64,000 bases of DNA from Craspedostauros australis (GCA_026770025.1 JAMXDE010000017.1:744001-808000); one strand, 5' to 3'; positions 29,034 through 40,978 are shown, counted from the stretch's first letter. Notes: a model not told the origin generated them from the sequence alone. A program made the numbers and translations.

Positions 29034-31809
29034 GCGAATCAGACCCAGCCGATCGAATCCATCTGCTGCAATCCGCAAAAGTCAAACGCCAAGCCAAGCC
29101 CCGCTTGACCTCCCTGTCGCCATGGGATTTGAGGCGCGTGGCAGGCAGCACGCTCGGTTCTGGAGGTCAGCAATGGCGGGCAAAGAAGCAGACGTTGTGC
29201 TCCAGGATCACACCAGATAAGCTACTTCCGCCAACCGGCTTTCATTTGGGATTGGGAGAGGCGGTTGGCAGTACGTGCTGTGCGTGATCACAGCGCAAGA
29301 GTAGCCTGGTGCCGTCATCTGGGCTGGGCAGAGCATTGCTGGTGGGACTACGGCCACGTCCTTGCCTATGCGAGGACATGATCTTGGCAACGTGACAACG
29401 GGCATCAACGGCTCTGTCTGTGGAGTTCCACCATCCGCGTCGAGCGTGCCAACTATGGTTTGCTGCGGATACAAACGCGAACTAGAGCACTAGAGCATGG
29501 ATGGCTAGCATCAACGTCCACATTGAAGTAATATTATATAATAGAATAGATGGTGGAATACATAGAGCAATGCATAATGCACGCAACGAGGGGGCAGAGA
29601 ATGCTGCTCCGTAAGTACACTCTTTTGAATATCATTCTTAAATGGATGCACTCTATTGCTCGTTCTCGTCAACACAGATTCTTTGGAACGCCGTGCTGTC
29701 GACACACTGCATTGCACTTACCCCATTCTATTCTGATAGATTCTGCTTTGCATGTGTGCGAAGCTATACCACACGAGTATGAAGTTAATGGGGCCTGGAA
29801 GACAGGGTCCACCAACATGCGGAAGGAACGGGATCTCCGTCACGTCACCCCCTGATGTTGCATGATATCGTATGTTTGCAGTGGAGCAGCGGTGCCAGTA
29901 CAAGTACCAGTACGACGGATTTGGCGGAGCCAGGGACACTCGGCAGAAAGTCGGGATTTGCTACAACCGGAAACGTGTTAAGTATTATAATATCATGATA
30001 TTATGAATGGGTCATACATCATTGCCGCTTATTGCGTCAATTACTCCCTTGAGAGAACCTTGATTCGTAACAGATAAACTCCCGACATTCCCGACAAAGC
30101 GCCCGACATTCCCGACAATGACACATGACAGCATGAGTTTATCAATTTTGTTGTGATGACCTGAAGAATATCAAATGACGCCGAAGCTATTTATTTGGTT
30201 TAAGGCAAGCGATTTTTTGATCGTGCCAGACATTTTGCCGCGTGTCCCAGCTCACTGGGTGTTGATCGCCGAATCGATGCAATCGGCGCCGCCCAATTCT
30301 TCACACCACCCAAAACAACGAATCTTCGATTTTGCACCATGATCCTTGAAACAACATCAACACAACGAGAGCGAGAGAGAGAGAGAGAGAGCAAGAAAGA
30401 TGAAGTGGTATGACTATGTTTGCATTGATGGAGGTATCAACCAACACTGAGACATTGTCTGTCAAGCAACAAAGCAATGAAGCAATGAAGTAATCAAGCA
30501 AGCAGCGGCTGCGCAAAAGATGGCACGCTAACCAGAATCAACGAAGGCGGTCATGGCAAGAGACGATGATGATGCCGATGATGATGCTGCTGCTGCTGAT
30601 GATGATGATGATGAATGACGCTGATGATGAATGACGAGCCGTGACGAACAGCGATATCAAACATGTCGCATCGCTCAGCGACATCAGAAAGGAAGATATC
30701 ACACAAACTTCTCCGGAGTAGAGGAGAGCTTGGGACATGGGCAATGGCAGCGCCAACAACAGAACCAACAGCCATGGCCCATGGTGCGGTCTGGATTCAA
30801 GTCATCAGCAGCGGCGCCCACCCACATAAACGTCCGATGCGTTGTCTGAAACGGAGATTCAGCACATATTGGATGGATGCATCTGTGACATCGGATGCAG
30901 CGACTTCTCCCAAGACCTGCAGAGCCATCAGTTTGGAGATGTTCCTCAGTCCCCACAACACGCACCACAACCAGCCACGCCTGTTCATACCGATGCTCGA
31001 AGCGATACGTCGCTAACGCAAACCGCAAACGATGAGACAGAGGCACTGTCTCCTTGGATCCACCATTATTGAAATCGTGTGCAATGACGTTGGCAACTTC
31101 TCCCATTGCTCGTCATCTTTGTCGGCCATACCTATCGAAAACCATGCAGCTGCTGGCATACGCTTGTGCCTTGTGCGACATCGTGCACAAACTGCAGCAG
31201 CACCACCACCACCACCACCAACAACAACAACAAGCTAACTGTCGCAATACGCTCCACCTCGTCAAGTTGGATTCCAGTCCAACAAGCCATGCATGACGCC
31301 CGCAGGGTCCACCATAGCTTCCCACACAACTCCTTCCACACCCACGAAACCAACGAATGTGGAAACCATATGATCGGCAACGACGATCACGGCGATGACA
31401 GCGGTGGCTGAACCATCTTCTTCCTGTCGCATTGGCCAATGACGCTGCACACCAACGTGCCTTACGCCAACCAGGATCATCTGCAATTCATTCACAGAAG
31501 ATCATGCGTATCTCGCGGCCCAGCCAAACCGTGCTGCGAACGATACGGGACTGCATGGAGCAGCATGCTGTGCACATCACCAAAGGCGACGGTGAAGGCA
31601 TGCCGGACGCACCATTGAATGAATGAATCACTAATTGCTCCAGCTCCTTTCACACAGATTCTATCCTAATGACTATTCTGACGACTAGTTTTATCCATCG
31701 ACTCAATTCTGTCATGCGTCCACTTCTTGAAGACTTCTGTTATGATTTGGTATGGTCTGACACTTCACTCCTCTTCCTCGGCAGCGCCATCCACCACAAT
31801 CACTTCGGA
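29034..31809. other. Long intergenic region
   Basis: About 2.8 kb without a supported gene. Contains an 18-bp palindrome (29987-30004), a small CCCGACATT repeat bounded by inverted arms (30073-30143), a GA microsatellite (30369-30392) and a GAT/GCT trinucleotide tract (30565-30615). Open frames from 30650 to 31420 are Gln/His-rich artefacts of trinucleotide tracts. Confidence 0.5.
30073..30143. repeat. Inverted arms around a direct repeat
   Basis: GATAAACTC at 30073 and its complement GAGTTTATC at 30135 bracket two copies of CCCGACATTCCCGACAA. It could fold into a hairpin or be a remnant of a small element. Confidence 0.6.
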
Positions 31810-33786
31810 TCAATTGGTTCTCGTGGAGCTGGTTCTCATGGAACGGACGAGGTCCACCAATGCCACCCGATCCATGTACGAATCCACTTGTGCTGTACCC
31901 TCATCCTGATCCGTAACCTTGTACAGCTCCACCATGGACATGTGGCTGTACTCGTCATCAATACCATCACTCTCCGCTCCCCCACTGCGGAGGACATGAA
32001 TGTCTCTCATCAGTTGGGGCTGTGGAACCAACTTGCCGAAATCTGGATGAGTGAACATATCTTTCTCACTTTCACCAACCATTCTCATTGCTGCATCTTT
32101 CAACACCACACAGTTGTGTTGATGAGCGAATATCAACACATCTATCATGGTGTCTTCTGTGAGATGCTTGCGGGCCAACTCTGCTTCAAGAACAAGCTTG
32201 AGTCGCCAGAAGCCGAATTCGTTGGCCACAAGGATCAGCTGTTGCAGATCATCCTGTCCATTGAGGATGGGAGTTGGCTGGTTTGCGTCATCATCGCCAG
32301 CGTAGTCATGAGTGTTGTTGTTGAAGGATATCTCACCTCTGTAGATGCATTGGAGGACGTATCGGACGTGTTTTGGTTGAAAGTTGGGAAGAGGGACGGT
32401 TGTTTGGATGGGTTCAGTTGTATCTTGAGCGCCATCATGGGCACCATCGTGAGCGCATTGATGTTGGATTCCAGAGTTGATCAGTGTCTGAATGGATGGG
32501 ACAGTGATCATGAGGACTGTGGAGTTTGCCTTGATTGATTGTTGTTCGTCCCCTTGTCCGCACAGAAAGGAAACGTCTGCGATGGCCTCGGTACGAAAAG
32601 CAGCATGGCGATCTTGGTCGATGCTGATCTTGAGATGTTGTTTCAACTTCCGTTTCAGTTGTTCGTTCTCCTGTTGACTTTTCGAGAGCAAGCGATGCAT
32701 TTCTTCCTTCTCCTGTTTCAACTGTTGTTCCAACTGCTGTTTCAATTGTTCGTTCTCCTGCTCCTTCTGGGTCTTCTCTTGCTCCTTCTGTTCCAACTGT
32801 TGTTTCAGTTGTTCATTCTCTTCCTCCTTCTGCTTCTTCTCTTGCTCCTCTCGTCCCAACTGCTGTTTCAGTTGTTCATTCTCTTGCTCCTTCCGTTCCA
32901 ACTGTTGTTTCAGTTGTTCATTCTCTTGCTCCTTCTGTGTCTTCTCTTGCTCCTTCTGTTCCAACTGCTGTTCCAGTTGTTCATTCTCTTGCTCCTTCTG
33001 TGTCTTCTCTTCCTTCTCACGTTTCAGCTGCTGTTCCAGGTGTTCGTTCTCCTCCTGCAGTTGTGAGTTGCAGCGACTCAGATGTGTGAGACGTTTTAGC
33101 ATCTTGATTTGAAGTGTTGCATCGATCAAATTGAGGGGGGTTTTGTTGTTGATGTTTTGAATATCGGTATCGGCATTGGCTGATGCAACGAGGTACGCAA
33201 CACACTCCAGGTAGCCGTTGGAGCATGCCCGATGAAGGGGAGTGTCACCAGAGATGTCTTTGCAGCTGATGTCCGCCTCACATGATTCGATGAGGTACTT
33301 GACACACTCCAGGTGGCCGTTGGAGCATGCCTGATGAAGGGGATTCCAACCACCACTGTCTTTGCAGTTGATGTTCGCCTGACATGATTCGATGAGGTAC
33401 TTGACACACTCCAGCTGGCCGTTGTAGCATGCATCATGAAGGGGAGTGCAACCATTGTTGTCTTTGCAGTTGATGTCCGCCTCACATGATTCGATGAGGT
33501 ACTTGACACACTCCAGGTGGCCCTTGTTGCATGCATCATGAAGGGGAGTGCGACCACGGTTGTCTTTGCAGTTGATGTCCGCCTCACATGATTCGATGAG
33601 GTACTTGACACACTCCAGGTGGCCGAAGAGGCATGCCAGATGAAGGGGAGTCCACATATCGTAGATTTTGCAGTTGACACCATCTCCTTCATTCTGCGTC
33701 TTGCTCTGCTTCTTCCATTCCTTCAACACTGACAAGTCACCTGCAGAGGCAGCATCAATGAGTTGTTGGTTGGTAACACTCGGCAT
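31810..33786 (-). CDS. Ankyrin repeat - coiled coil - BTB/POZ protein
   Basis: Single-exon protein of 658 residues from the ATG at 33786. Residues about 40-225 are five to six ankyrin repeats of ~35 residues (T-P-L-H-D-A-C, L-E-C-V-K-Y-L-I-E-S-C). Residues about 250-390 are an uninterrupted coiled coil of Gln/Glu/Lys heptads (E-N-E-Q-L-K-Q-Q-L repeated). A BTB/POZ-like domain follows (D-V-S-F-L-C-G ... K-A-N-S-T-V-L-M), with a downstream helical region typical of BTB proteins. BTB proteins often bind Cullin-3 as substrate receptors for ubiquitination, with the ankyrin repeats recognising the target; that role is inference. Ankyrin repeats are nearly identical in DNA, and so are the coiled-coil segments, suggesting recent internal duplication. 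Short GTTGGACGAT repeats lie just upstream. Confidence 0.88.
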   Translation of the reverse strand: MPSVTNQQLIDAASAGDLSVLKEWKKQSKTQNEGDGVNCKIYDMWTPLHLACLFGHLECVKYLIESCEADINCKDNRGRTPLHDACNKGHLECVKYLIESCEADINCKDNNGCTPLHDACYNGQLECVKYLIESCQANINCKDSGGWNPLHQACSNGHLECVKYLIESCEADISCKDISGDTPLHRACSNGYLECVAYLVASANADTDIQNINNKTPLNLIDATLQIKMLKRLTHLSRCNSQLQEENEHLEQQLKREKEEKTQKEQENEQLEQQLEQKEQEKTQKEQENEQLKQQLERKEQENEQLKQQLGREEQEKKQKEEENEQLKQQLEQKEQEKTQKEQENEQLKQQLEQQLKQEKEEMHRLLSKSQQENEQLKRKLKQHLKISIDQDRHAAFRTEAIADVSFLCGQGDEQQSIKANSTVLMITVPSIQTLINSGIQHQCAHDGAHDGAQDTTEPIQTTVPLPNFQPKHVRYVLQCIYRGEISFNNNTHDYAGDDDANQPTPILNGQDDLQQLILVANEFGFWRLKLVLEAELARKHLTEDTMIDVLIFAHQHNCVVLKDAAMRMVGESEKDMFTHPDFGKLVPQPQLMRDIHVLRSGGAESDGIDDEYSHMSMVELYKVTDQDEGTAQVDSYMDRVALVDLVRSMRTSSTRTN

Positions 33787-35843
33787 TTTGAGAGTGTGGT
33801 GGATGGTCAATGGTTGCTGGACGATAGACGTTGGACGATTAGCGTTGGACGTTGGACGATATACGTTGGATTGGCTGTCGAAGATGTCTGTGGTCGGAGC
33901 TGCCTATGGAAGAGATATCGATGTTTGTGTATGCAACAGCTTGTATTAGTATGAGTATGAGTACAATACGCTGTGTGATGAATATGAGTGGCAATTCGAT
34001 GTCTGTTGTTCACGCGGTTGAGTATGGGGTTGGGTGGTGTGTATGTTGTTGTCTTGTTCGCATGGTCTCCTCCTTCTCTCTTTGTGTTTGCCTGTGTTTG
34101 TCTCCTTTTGATCAAACGCGTCTGGTTCGCGCGGATTGGATCTTTCTGTTCCCATCCATCACGAAAATGCGTGCGACCAACAACAAGAAAGAAGCACCAC
34201 AACAGAGTTCTCGTTTGGCCACAATCAACGCAACACCAATCCGAAGCAAACAACGTCAAAGTCTTCGGAAACACAGAGAGCTGTCATCGTCGCCACCACC
34301 GTCGCCACCACCATGTGCACCATGGCCCACGCTTGCTTGCGTCATCGTGGCATCTGCAAGACCGCTGACCCTTGTCCGCCTGCCATCGCAAGCACCAACT
34401 TGAGGTGTGAACCAATGCCTTGAACAACCATGAAGCCACCGATGAAGCCACCGATATGACTGCCTTTGTTGATTGCCTGTGTTGGTTGCGACCCATCTCA
34501 TTTGGATTTGGCTGGTTACCATCCCACCGCATTGCAACCATCACCATCCGCGCGGGCAACAAGAGTCCCCAACATCAAACCAACACCACATTGCGTATTG
34601 GGATGGGTTGACACGTCCAGCAAGCATCAGGCGGAGTGATACTGTGCCGCCTCCGCTGTTCCTGCCACACGGACCACCAACACACAACACCATGCGCATT
34701 CTATCAATAGGCATGAGTGCCGCCGTCTTGGCTCGTGACTTCCAGAGCATCGATGCTCAACAGAGGCGATCGACAGGAACATCCACCTCACGAATGAAGT
34801 TGGGAGCACCACAAAGGAGGATATGTGGGTGTACGGTGCGAATGGGCCATGGATTGCTGACCAAGTGCTTCTTGTGCTGTATGGAACTCTGTGTCAACCA
34901 TGATCCGCAATACAGTACTCGCACTCTGCATGGGGTTGCTCGTTGGTTGGTTGATTCGTTGGTTTCTTCTCTTGCTCGTCAAGCTCTCTGGATGCTTGGA
35001 CTGCGCTACCTCGTCGGTTCTTGTCTTTCCGCCACGCTGGCACTGGTCGCTTCGAAGATTGGAATGGATGGTGACCCTGGCAATTGTTGCCGTAACCGCG
35101 AGTGATCGCTCCTCCTGAGACTTGGTGAGGGTCTCAACTGCAGTTCTGGCGCAATGGCAGGAGTGCAACTCATGGTGAGATGAGGTCGATTGCGTGACAC
35201 AGGACGGTCGATGGAACTGCGCAGCAACCATGCTCCTCGCGGCTTCCCATCATTTCCCTCTGCCTTGTTCGCCATGTGCTCTTCGTAGATCGTCTCTCCC
35301 AGCAACTTGGATCGACTGGCATCGGCACTGTTGCTTTGCATCTGCCTGGTAGTGTAACTTGGAGTAGATTGCTCTGTGTGTGAATCCGGTGGCACAGGGA
35401 CGACCTCCCAGTGACGATCGCACAGCTTGTGATAATGCTGCTGCCATTCGTCCTTTGTCTGAGCAACGAACCAACAACGATGCTCATGGCGGAGTGTGGA
35501 TGGAACCACAGATGTCCAATCCGTTCATGAATGACATCGGCAACATCCCTGTGTGGGTATGTATCGCAGAGAGCGGACCAGACAAGTTGCAGACAAGACA
35601 GAGGCAGCGCGGGAGCAGTATCCAGCCCTTCAATCTTTTGAAACATCCCGTGACTTCATCACAGTGTTCTATTGCACGAGCAGATATAGTGCATGCGGTA
35701 CTGTTCCAAGCATACGTAGAGAAGTACAGTTTATTCGTAGGTGTACTACATTACAGGGATGTGGATCTACCATACCTCTATGAGTATGATACAAATACGG
35801 AGCGGCCCATCCATCTCATTCCATCCCATCGTGTCGTGATGCA
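33787..35843. other. Intergenic, no supported gene
   Basis: Starts with tandem GTTGGACGAT-type repeats (about 33828-33872) in the likely 5' UTR of the ankyrin-BTB gene. The rest holds overlapping open frames without recognisable domains. A minus-strand frame around 35170-35509 has somewhat protein-like composition but could not be assigned. Confidence 0.45.
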
Positions 35844-37206
35844 TCACAGGGTGGGAGTTTTGGTACCATTCATCAAGGGATGGCGGCACTGAGACGCGCT
35901 CTTGTTCCTGACCACTTTCTTTGGTGTGAGTTGCAGTGGTTTTGTGCCGGACAGCTTCTCATGGTAGACAGCATCGCGAGTTGACGATCTGCTTCGTCCA
36001 CAACGATTTGATTGAAGGGCCTCGTGTGATGACGAACGTGTGTTGCCATGTTGTTCTTTGCAATGCTGTTCCTTGCCATGTCGTCCATCTTCATCTCTCT
36101 CATCGCTGTGCTGTTCGACACTGCAATTTCGATATCCTCTTGATCTGTTTCGTTGTCGCGCCGATGGTGATCGTTCATCGGAGGACTTCCTTCGCTGATC
36201 TTCGCCACATGGTATCAATTGGCTATGGCCACGTTGATTTGGTGTTCGCGAACTTCCTCGGACATGATTTCTGGAAGGTGAGCCCTTGCGCCGTTGCAAA
36301 CCAGTACCGGTGGAGTGCGCATTTGAGTTGGTTTCGCGTGAACGCGAGGCTGCGTTCATATCATCCGAACTGCCAGATGCTCGTTGTCGCCGTGATGATG
36401 GCGATGAGTCCATCGATACTTGCGCAGTCTTCTGCGGCCGCGGTCGGACGGGCTTCGAAGACTCCGCGCCGATGGCGAGCCGCGGCTTCTTCCAGAGGAG
36501 CAAGTGTGAATTGCTCCGTCACGATGATGGCGCAATGATGTCGAACGCTCCACACTCTTTGATCTTGACGATGTTGAATGCAGCTTGCCACTGGTGTGCT
36601 GTGTGCTTCTCCGCCAATGCCGTGGCGATGGTGATATGGATGGTAATATCGATGGTAATATCAATGGTGATGACACGTCTCTTGTTTTGCTGGAGTGGTG
36701 ATGTCGGGGCCCATTGCCAAGCACCTTGGAGATCCTTTCCTTCATCCCATCGCGCAGAGCATCCGTGCTTCATTCGCGTGAACGTCGTTGCTTTGAGTCT
36801 TCACTTGGGCGCAACGAACTGCATGCAGATCTGTTGTGAGAAGGAGCCCCTCGTTCCTTCTTGCTCGATTGCAATTCGATTCCCAAACTCAAGGCTCCAG
36901 GACTGGATGGGGCTTGGGGTTGTGGCCGAGACACCTCCATGTTCGTGGTTGCGTTCGAACTGTTGAAGATTGAGTTTGGATTTGGACTGTGATGATGATG
37001 ACGGTGGCGACGGCGATGATGATGGCGATGATGGCGCCTTTGCGGATGCTTCAGTCAAGGCAAGATCGGCCAATTGCGATGATCGGGATTCGAGAGATGG
37101 TCGTTGCTTCGATTTGGGAGGATTGGTCAACGACACTTCACGTAATGATGATGATTTGATCTTGAGGATGCTTTCCAACGTCGACCTGCGCTTGTTCAAC
37201 GACCAA
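35844..37206 (-). CDS. Ser/Arg-rich reading-frame segments, probable 3' part of a spliced or decayed gene
   Basis: Minus-strand segments at about 37206-36801, 36745-36356 and 36503-35844 each have long stretches rich in Ser, Arg, Lys and Pro, with phosphosite-like R-x-x-S motifs (R-R-S-T-L-E-S, R-S-K-S-V-E-R-S, R-R-K-S-S-D-E-R-S). The same R-x-K-S-L-E flavour is found in the open segment at 37218-38018, so these may be exons of one gene. Frames shift between segments and I could not find a consistent GT-AG path; segments 2 and 3 overlap in different frames, so a frameshift or decayed gene is possible. No domain is recognised. Coordinates mark the whole group, not a single CDS. Confidence 0.3.
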
Positions 37207-37217
37207 GACTGTTGTCT

Positions 37218-38018
37218 CTATTCATGTATGTGGCTGAAGGGAAAGGGGGCTGGTGTAGATGCCGCGCTCCGACCTCCAGGCGTGACAGGGGCCACAGAGC
37301 TTCTCCCACCGTTCGTTGCAGCAGCACTTGTCGCAACGCCCGCGCTGCCGTCATCGTCGTCGTAGAGACTTGGCAGATTCGACAGTGACTCCAGGCTCTT
37401 GCTGCGAGACTTTTTCGTTGTCGCAACTCGAGGTAGAGCCGGGATGCTGGCTGTACTCATTGCGCCTGATGTCTCTGATGTGTCTGGTGTGACTGGCATG
37501 TTGCGTCCGTCCTTCGAAAATTCCAAACTCTTGCTCCTCGATTCGGCGCTGCTGGTCGTTCCGTTGGAATTCGTTTGTGTCCTTGGCCTGCGTCTCCGAC
37601 TCTGGGCAAGCATCATCTTGTCTTGGTTGATCCGTTCGCGGGTTGCGCCGAGTGCTGGGGCTGTGGCGAAGCTGAGTCCACCTGGGGTGTTTGGCGTCTG
37701 TATGGATTTGTTGTCGTTGAACTTGCTGGGATCAAGGGAGCCGAATGACATCTCGTGATCTTGCATGTCGAGCATGTCCAGACTCTTCGCACGTGATGAT
37801 TTCACAGCTGAAGCTTTTGCATCTTTGGCTGTACTTCTATTGGCCCTGCTTGGTGTATCTGTGCTGACACTCGCACGACGACCTGATTTTGCAGCTGTTT
37901 TGGCCTCTTTGGCGACGCTTGTGGGCTTGCGCGCCTTCAATTTCGTGTCAGTCTGTTGCGATTGCTTGGTCTCCGTTTGTTTCTCTGCTATCAGTCTGAC
38001 ACCGTCCTCTTCCAGCAA
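37218..38018 (-). CDS. Ser/Lys-rich protein segment with repeated RxKSLE motifs
   Basis: A 266-codon open segment without a start ATG at its upstream end (it begins within L-L-E-E-D-G-V-R-L-I-A-E-K-Q), so the true 5' exon lies above 38018. The motif R-[SA]-K-S-L-[ED] occurs three times (S-R-A-K-S-L-D; S-R-S-K-S-L-E twice), in each case followed within about 10 residues by acidic or Pro-rich sequence. Such sites fit basophilic kinase targets or 14-3-3 binding. Otherwise the protein is low-complexity and probably disordered. Composition and motif repetition support coding; function is unknown. Confidence 0.45.
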   Translation of the reverse strand: MLEEDGVRLIAEKQTETKQSQQTDTKLKARKPTSVAKEAKTAAKSGRRASVSTDTPSRANRSTAKDAKASAVKSSRAKSLDMLDMQDHEMSFGSLDPSKFNDNKSIQTPNTPGGLSFATAPALGATRERINQDKMMLAQSRRRRPRTQTNSNGTTSSAESRSKSLEFSKDGRNMPVTPDTSETSGAMSTASIPALPRVATTKKSRSKSLESLSNLPSLYDDDDGSAGVATSAAATNGGRSSVAPVTPGGRSAASTPAPFPFSHIHE

Positions 38019-40159
38019 CTTCGATGGTCATGACCGCACGGGCTGGACGAAGGTTCGAACAGAGTACCTATCAGGCTGGACGCTTTGTTGTGGCAACTCC
38101 CAGAGTAGATCATACTCATGGGAGGTTCCATACTCATAGTTGTACAACGGGTGGGTCAAGATGCGGAGCAACTGGCGAGCCTTCCCACAGTTCCTCTTGG
38201 ATGTCGATGCTTTGTCATCTTGTCCGATGGTTGGTGTTTGTGTCGGTGGTACCAATGAAGGGATGTGGTGCCGTTGGAGGGGTCGCCATCCCCATCACCA
38301 TCGTCGAACAGAGTTGCGTCGAATGAAGACAACACAGAGGTGATGTTCGTCGTGAGTGTTTGTGTGCGTCATTGGTTGAATGAACGACGGATGGCAGACA
38401 GACGAGTACTCAACAAACGCGACAACAATTCTCTTGGTCTCGTTCCATACGAATTAGCACGCTTGCAGAATTCCCGATTCGATGAGCGCCGCAAAGAACA
38501 ACCAGCATTGATAGAGGTTCGCAGTCTGCCGCTGCTATTGCTGCTGTCGGCGGGCTGTGATCTTGGCGAGAGCTGTGCCATACCTGGCATCAGTGGATCC
38601 CTTGTTGTGATGGCGAGCGCGGACGACCAAGCGCAACCGATTGCCGTACGAGTATGGTAGGAATGGGCACCGCATCGAGAGATGGCGAGACAGGTTCTGG
38701 CCTGCTCTTCACGCTTTCGCGTCGTCATGTCCTCGCCAAGGTCGAGTACAATCATAGCCCGTACGCGTATGAATGCGAAGGCGAGTGTGCCGTACTCGCA
38801 CCCACTATACTCGTACGTATGGTAGGTAAGCGTGGTGTGATCCACTCTCTCTGGAGAGATGGCAACTCTGGACTCTTCATTCGCCGGTTGTTGATGGGAT
38901 TAGTGAGATGCTTCCTGGGACCTGTCCCAGTGGCACGGTGTGTACCGGTGCCATGTTCATCGAGTGTTTGAGTACTGGTGCCTTCGGAGTATGCTTATAC
39001 TGGTTTGTGCTGGTGTGAGAGAACGGCTGGGATGCCGTTTCGTTCATGGATACTGGTTGCCTGGTTGCTCTTCTCCCTTCGTCACACTTGGGCAACCATT
39101 TGCATGCTCGGACCAGCACAGGTTGGCGCCTTCTGACTCTTCCTATCTCTCTCTTTCTCTCTCTCTCTCGCTTGCTTTGGCTGTTTGCCCCATGTTGCTT
39201 CCGTCTCTTGGCCGATTTCGCAACTTCCTTGGTGTGCACCAAACAGTGGCCTCGACACATCCAGCGTCCAACTACTCGTGCCACCTTCACGCGGAGTGGC
39301 AAAGACCATCGCTGTCGCCATGGATAATAGCTCGTGCTCGTAGTCGTACCGATGCGCTGTGTCATTCCGCACTCCTGATTGCATTTTGGCACCCACGAAC
39401 CTGCAACATCGCAGCCCTCCATCGGCGAAACAAGAACAAGTCACGGAGGAAGAAGTACCACAATGTCCCATCGACACAACGGATACTCCCACCACGAGTG
39501 CGAAAGGACACCATCATCACCCACGCGGTTTTCCGCAGAGCCGGACACAACGCAACCCGTTTCGATCGTGTTTCTCGATGTTGCCGTTGTGGTTGGTTGA
39601 TTGATTTCGCCTCCCCCAATCACGATTCGTCGGACGTTCCGTCCCGTTCACCGCAGAAAGGACATTGGCACGACCGCAGGTTTTTCCGTCCTGTGTCCGC
39701 ATTCCGTGACGTCACGAAGGGCAGCTCTGTGACCAATCAAAGTGTCGCTGCGAAACATGGGCTTGTGGTGGAATCGTTCGTGTTCTCCTTTTGTGCTACT
39801 TTGCTCGTAAGCAGGAAAGGGTCCGTTGGGGTGGGAAGGCGTTCGTGGTACACAAAAACTCACTCGTTTTTGGTCAGCGGGAGTAACAACATCGCGCGAT
39901 GACAACCAGCGCCCTCATAAAATGTTCTCTGCTCTTCCTTTTGTCCCGTTTCCCACCGCTTCCTTCCATCATCGTGCCACTCCACTTGAGTCTTCCGTGT
40001 TCCTTGCCAAGAGCATCTGTGCCCATCTCGTCTGGTTCCCACCAACGTCGCACAAAAATACCACCACCACCACCAACAACAACAACGCCAATCGCCAGAA
40101 ACAACCTCGCCCTCAGCAACCTCCACACACACAGCTCGCACTCGACACAACTCTTCCTC
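38019..40159. other. Intergenic, no supported gene
   Basis: Open frames are short or antisense to one another. A CT-rich tract lies at about 39142-39172. The last ~250 bases (CCA/CAA-rich) are probably the 5' UTR of the 40160 gene; that frame also stays open upstream to 39899. Confidence 0.5.
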
Positions 40160-40978
40160 ATGCTGGTCGTCACACCAAGAACTCCCACCGTGGTCGTCTC
40201 ATCTCCGTCGCGGGCGGACCATCCCATTCTGTTGCTGGCAACCACGGAAGCCCAATCGGCACTTCACAAGTTCAGCGACCTGAAGGCCTTGCCGCAACAA
40301 CCCTTCCTCGAACTGGAGGCACCATCGGCGCAAGAGTGCTGCGACGATCGTAACGCCGAACACGGCCAACCCCAAGATGCCGTTGACACGGATAGCGACT
40401 GTGAGAGCGATAATGATGGCGATAGCGATTCTTGCACGTCCACAATCAGTGTCGGAAGGCTAAATGGCACCAAGAAGGCAATCGCCTCTTCAGCCTCCAC
40501 GCCGCAAACTCCAGCCCGGAAGCAGGTGCGGTTCATGCAGCTCGACGAGCTGTATCCAATCCCAAACCGCGAGGAGTACACGCTGCATGAAGTGAAATCA
40601 TCGTACTACGCGAGGGAGGACTATCACCGCATGCGCCAGGAATGCTACTGGACTCTGGTCCGCGCCAAGGAGCACGAGCCCTTGGATGAGGCATCCACGT
40701 TGCGTGGCCTGGAGGCATTGCTGCCGGACAGCCACGAACGACGATCCCAACGCATCGAACGATCTCAGCAGGCGGTCCTTCGCATGCAACTTGCGCAAGG
40801 CCAATGCAGGTTTGCGGCAGCCGCATCCACAAACGCCACCTTCATCGCCCAGGTGTACCGGAGCACTACCACGATCGCCAGCAAGTTGGCACATCAACGC
40901 GCGTTGGCCGATCAGCAAGCCGTGTCCGTGGTTGGCGAGATGGGCATCCCACCACGACAACAGGTCATCGTCAGATGA
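40160..40978 (+). CDS. Diatom-type conserved protein of unknown function, 'V-R-F ... Y-P-I-P' family (member 1)
   Basis: Protein of 272 residues from the ATG at 40160. An upstream in-frame ATG (39899) would add 87 residues, but these derive from CA/CCA-rich DNA that looks untranslated. After an acidic Asp/Ser linker (about residues 75-100) comes K-Q-V-R-F, then L-Y-P-I-P-N-R-E-E-Y-T, an S-S-Y-Y-x-R-E-D-Y motif, R-G-L-E-A-L-L-P and a helical C-terminus rich in Gln/Ala. The gene at 54480-55223 has the same order: V-H-F, R-P-I-P-S-R-A-D-M, L-S-E-D-D-M-R-R, R-G-L-E-R-C-I-P. I know this pattern from many diatom genes but no function. No leader or membrane segment is seen; nucleus or cytosol is likely. 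Confidence 0.7.
   Translation: MLVVTPRTPTVVVSSPSRADHPILLLATTEAQSALHKFSDLKALPQQPFLELEAPSAQECCDDRNAEHGQPQDAVDTDSDCESDNDGDSDSCTSTISVGRLNGTKKAIASSASTPQTPARKQVRFMQLDELYPIPNREEYTLHEVKSSYYAREDYHRMRQECYWTLVRAKEHEPLDEASTLRGLEALLPDSHERRSQRIERSQQAVLRMQLAQGQCRFAAAASTNATFIAQVYRSTTTIASKLAHQRALADQQAVSVVGEMGIPPRQQVIVR

Noticed and set aside
35006-35646. Minus-strand frames with W-Q-Q-H-Y-H-K-L, faintly like a helicase-associated domain
   Set aside because: Only one short similarity and no conserved spacing; too weak to call a gene.
38045-38065. tRNA T-loop-like GGTTCGAAC
   Set aside because: No matching acceptor, D or anticodon stems around it. I found no convincing tRNA or rRNA anywhere in the window.
39899-40159. 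87-residue N-terminal extension of the 40160 protein
   Set aside because: Derived from CA/CCA-rich DNA typical of leaders here and without similarity to the paralogue at 54480.
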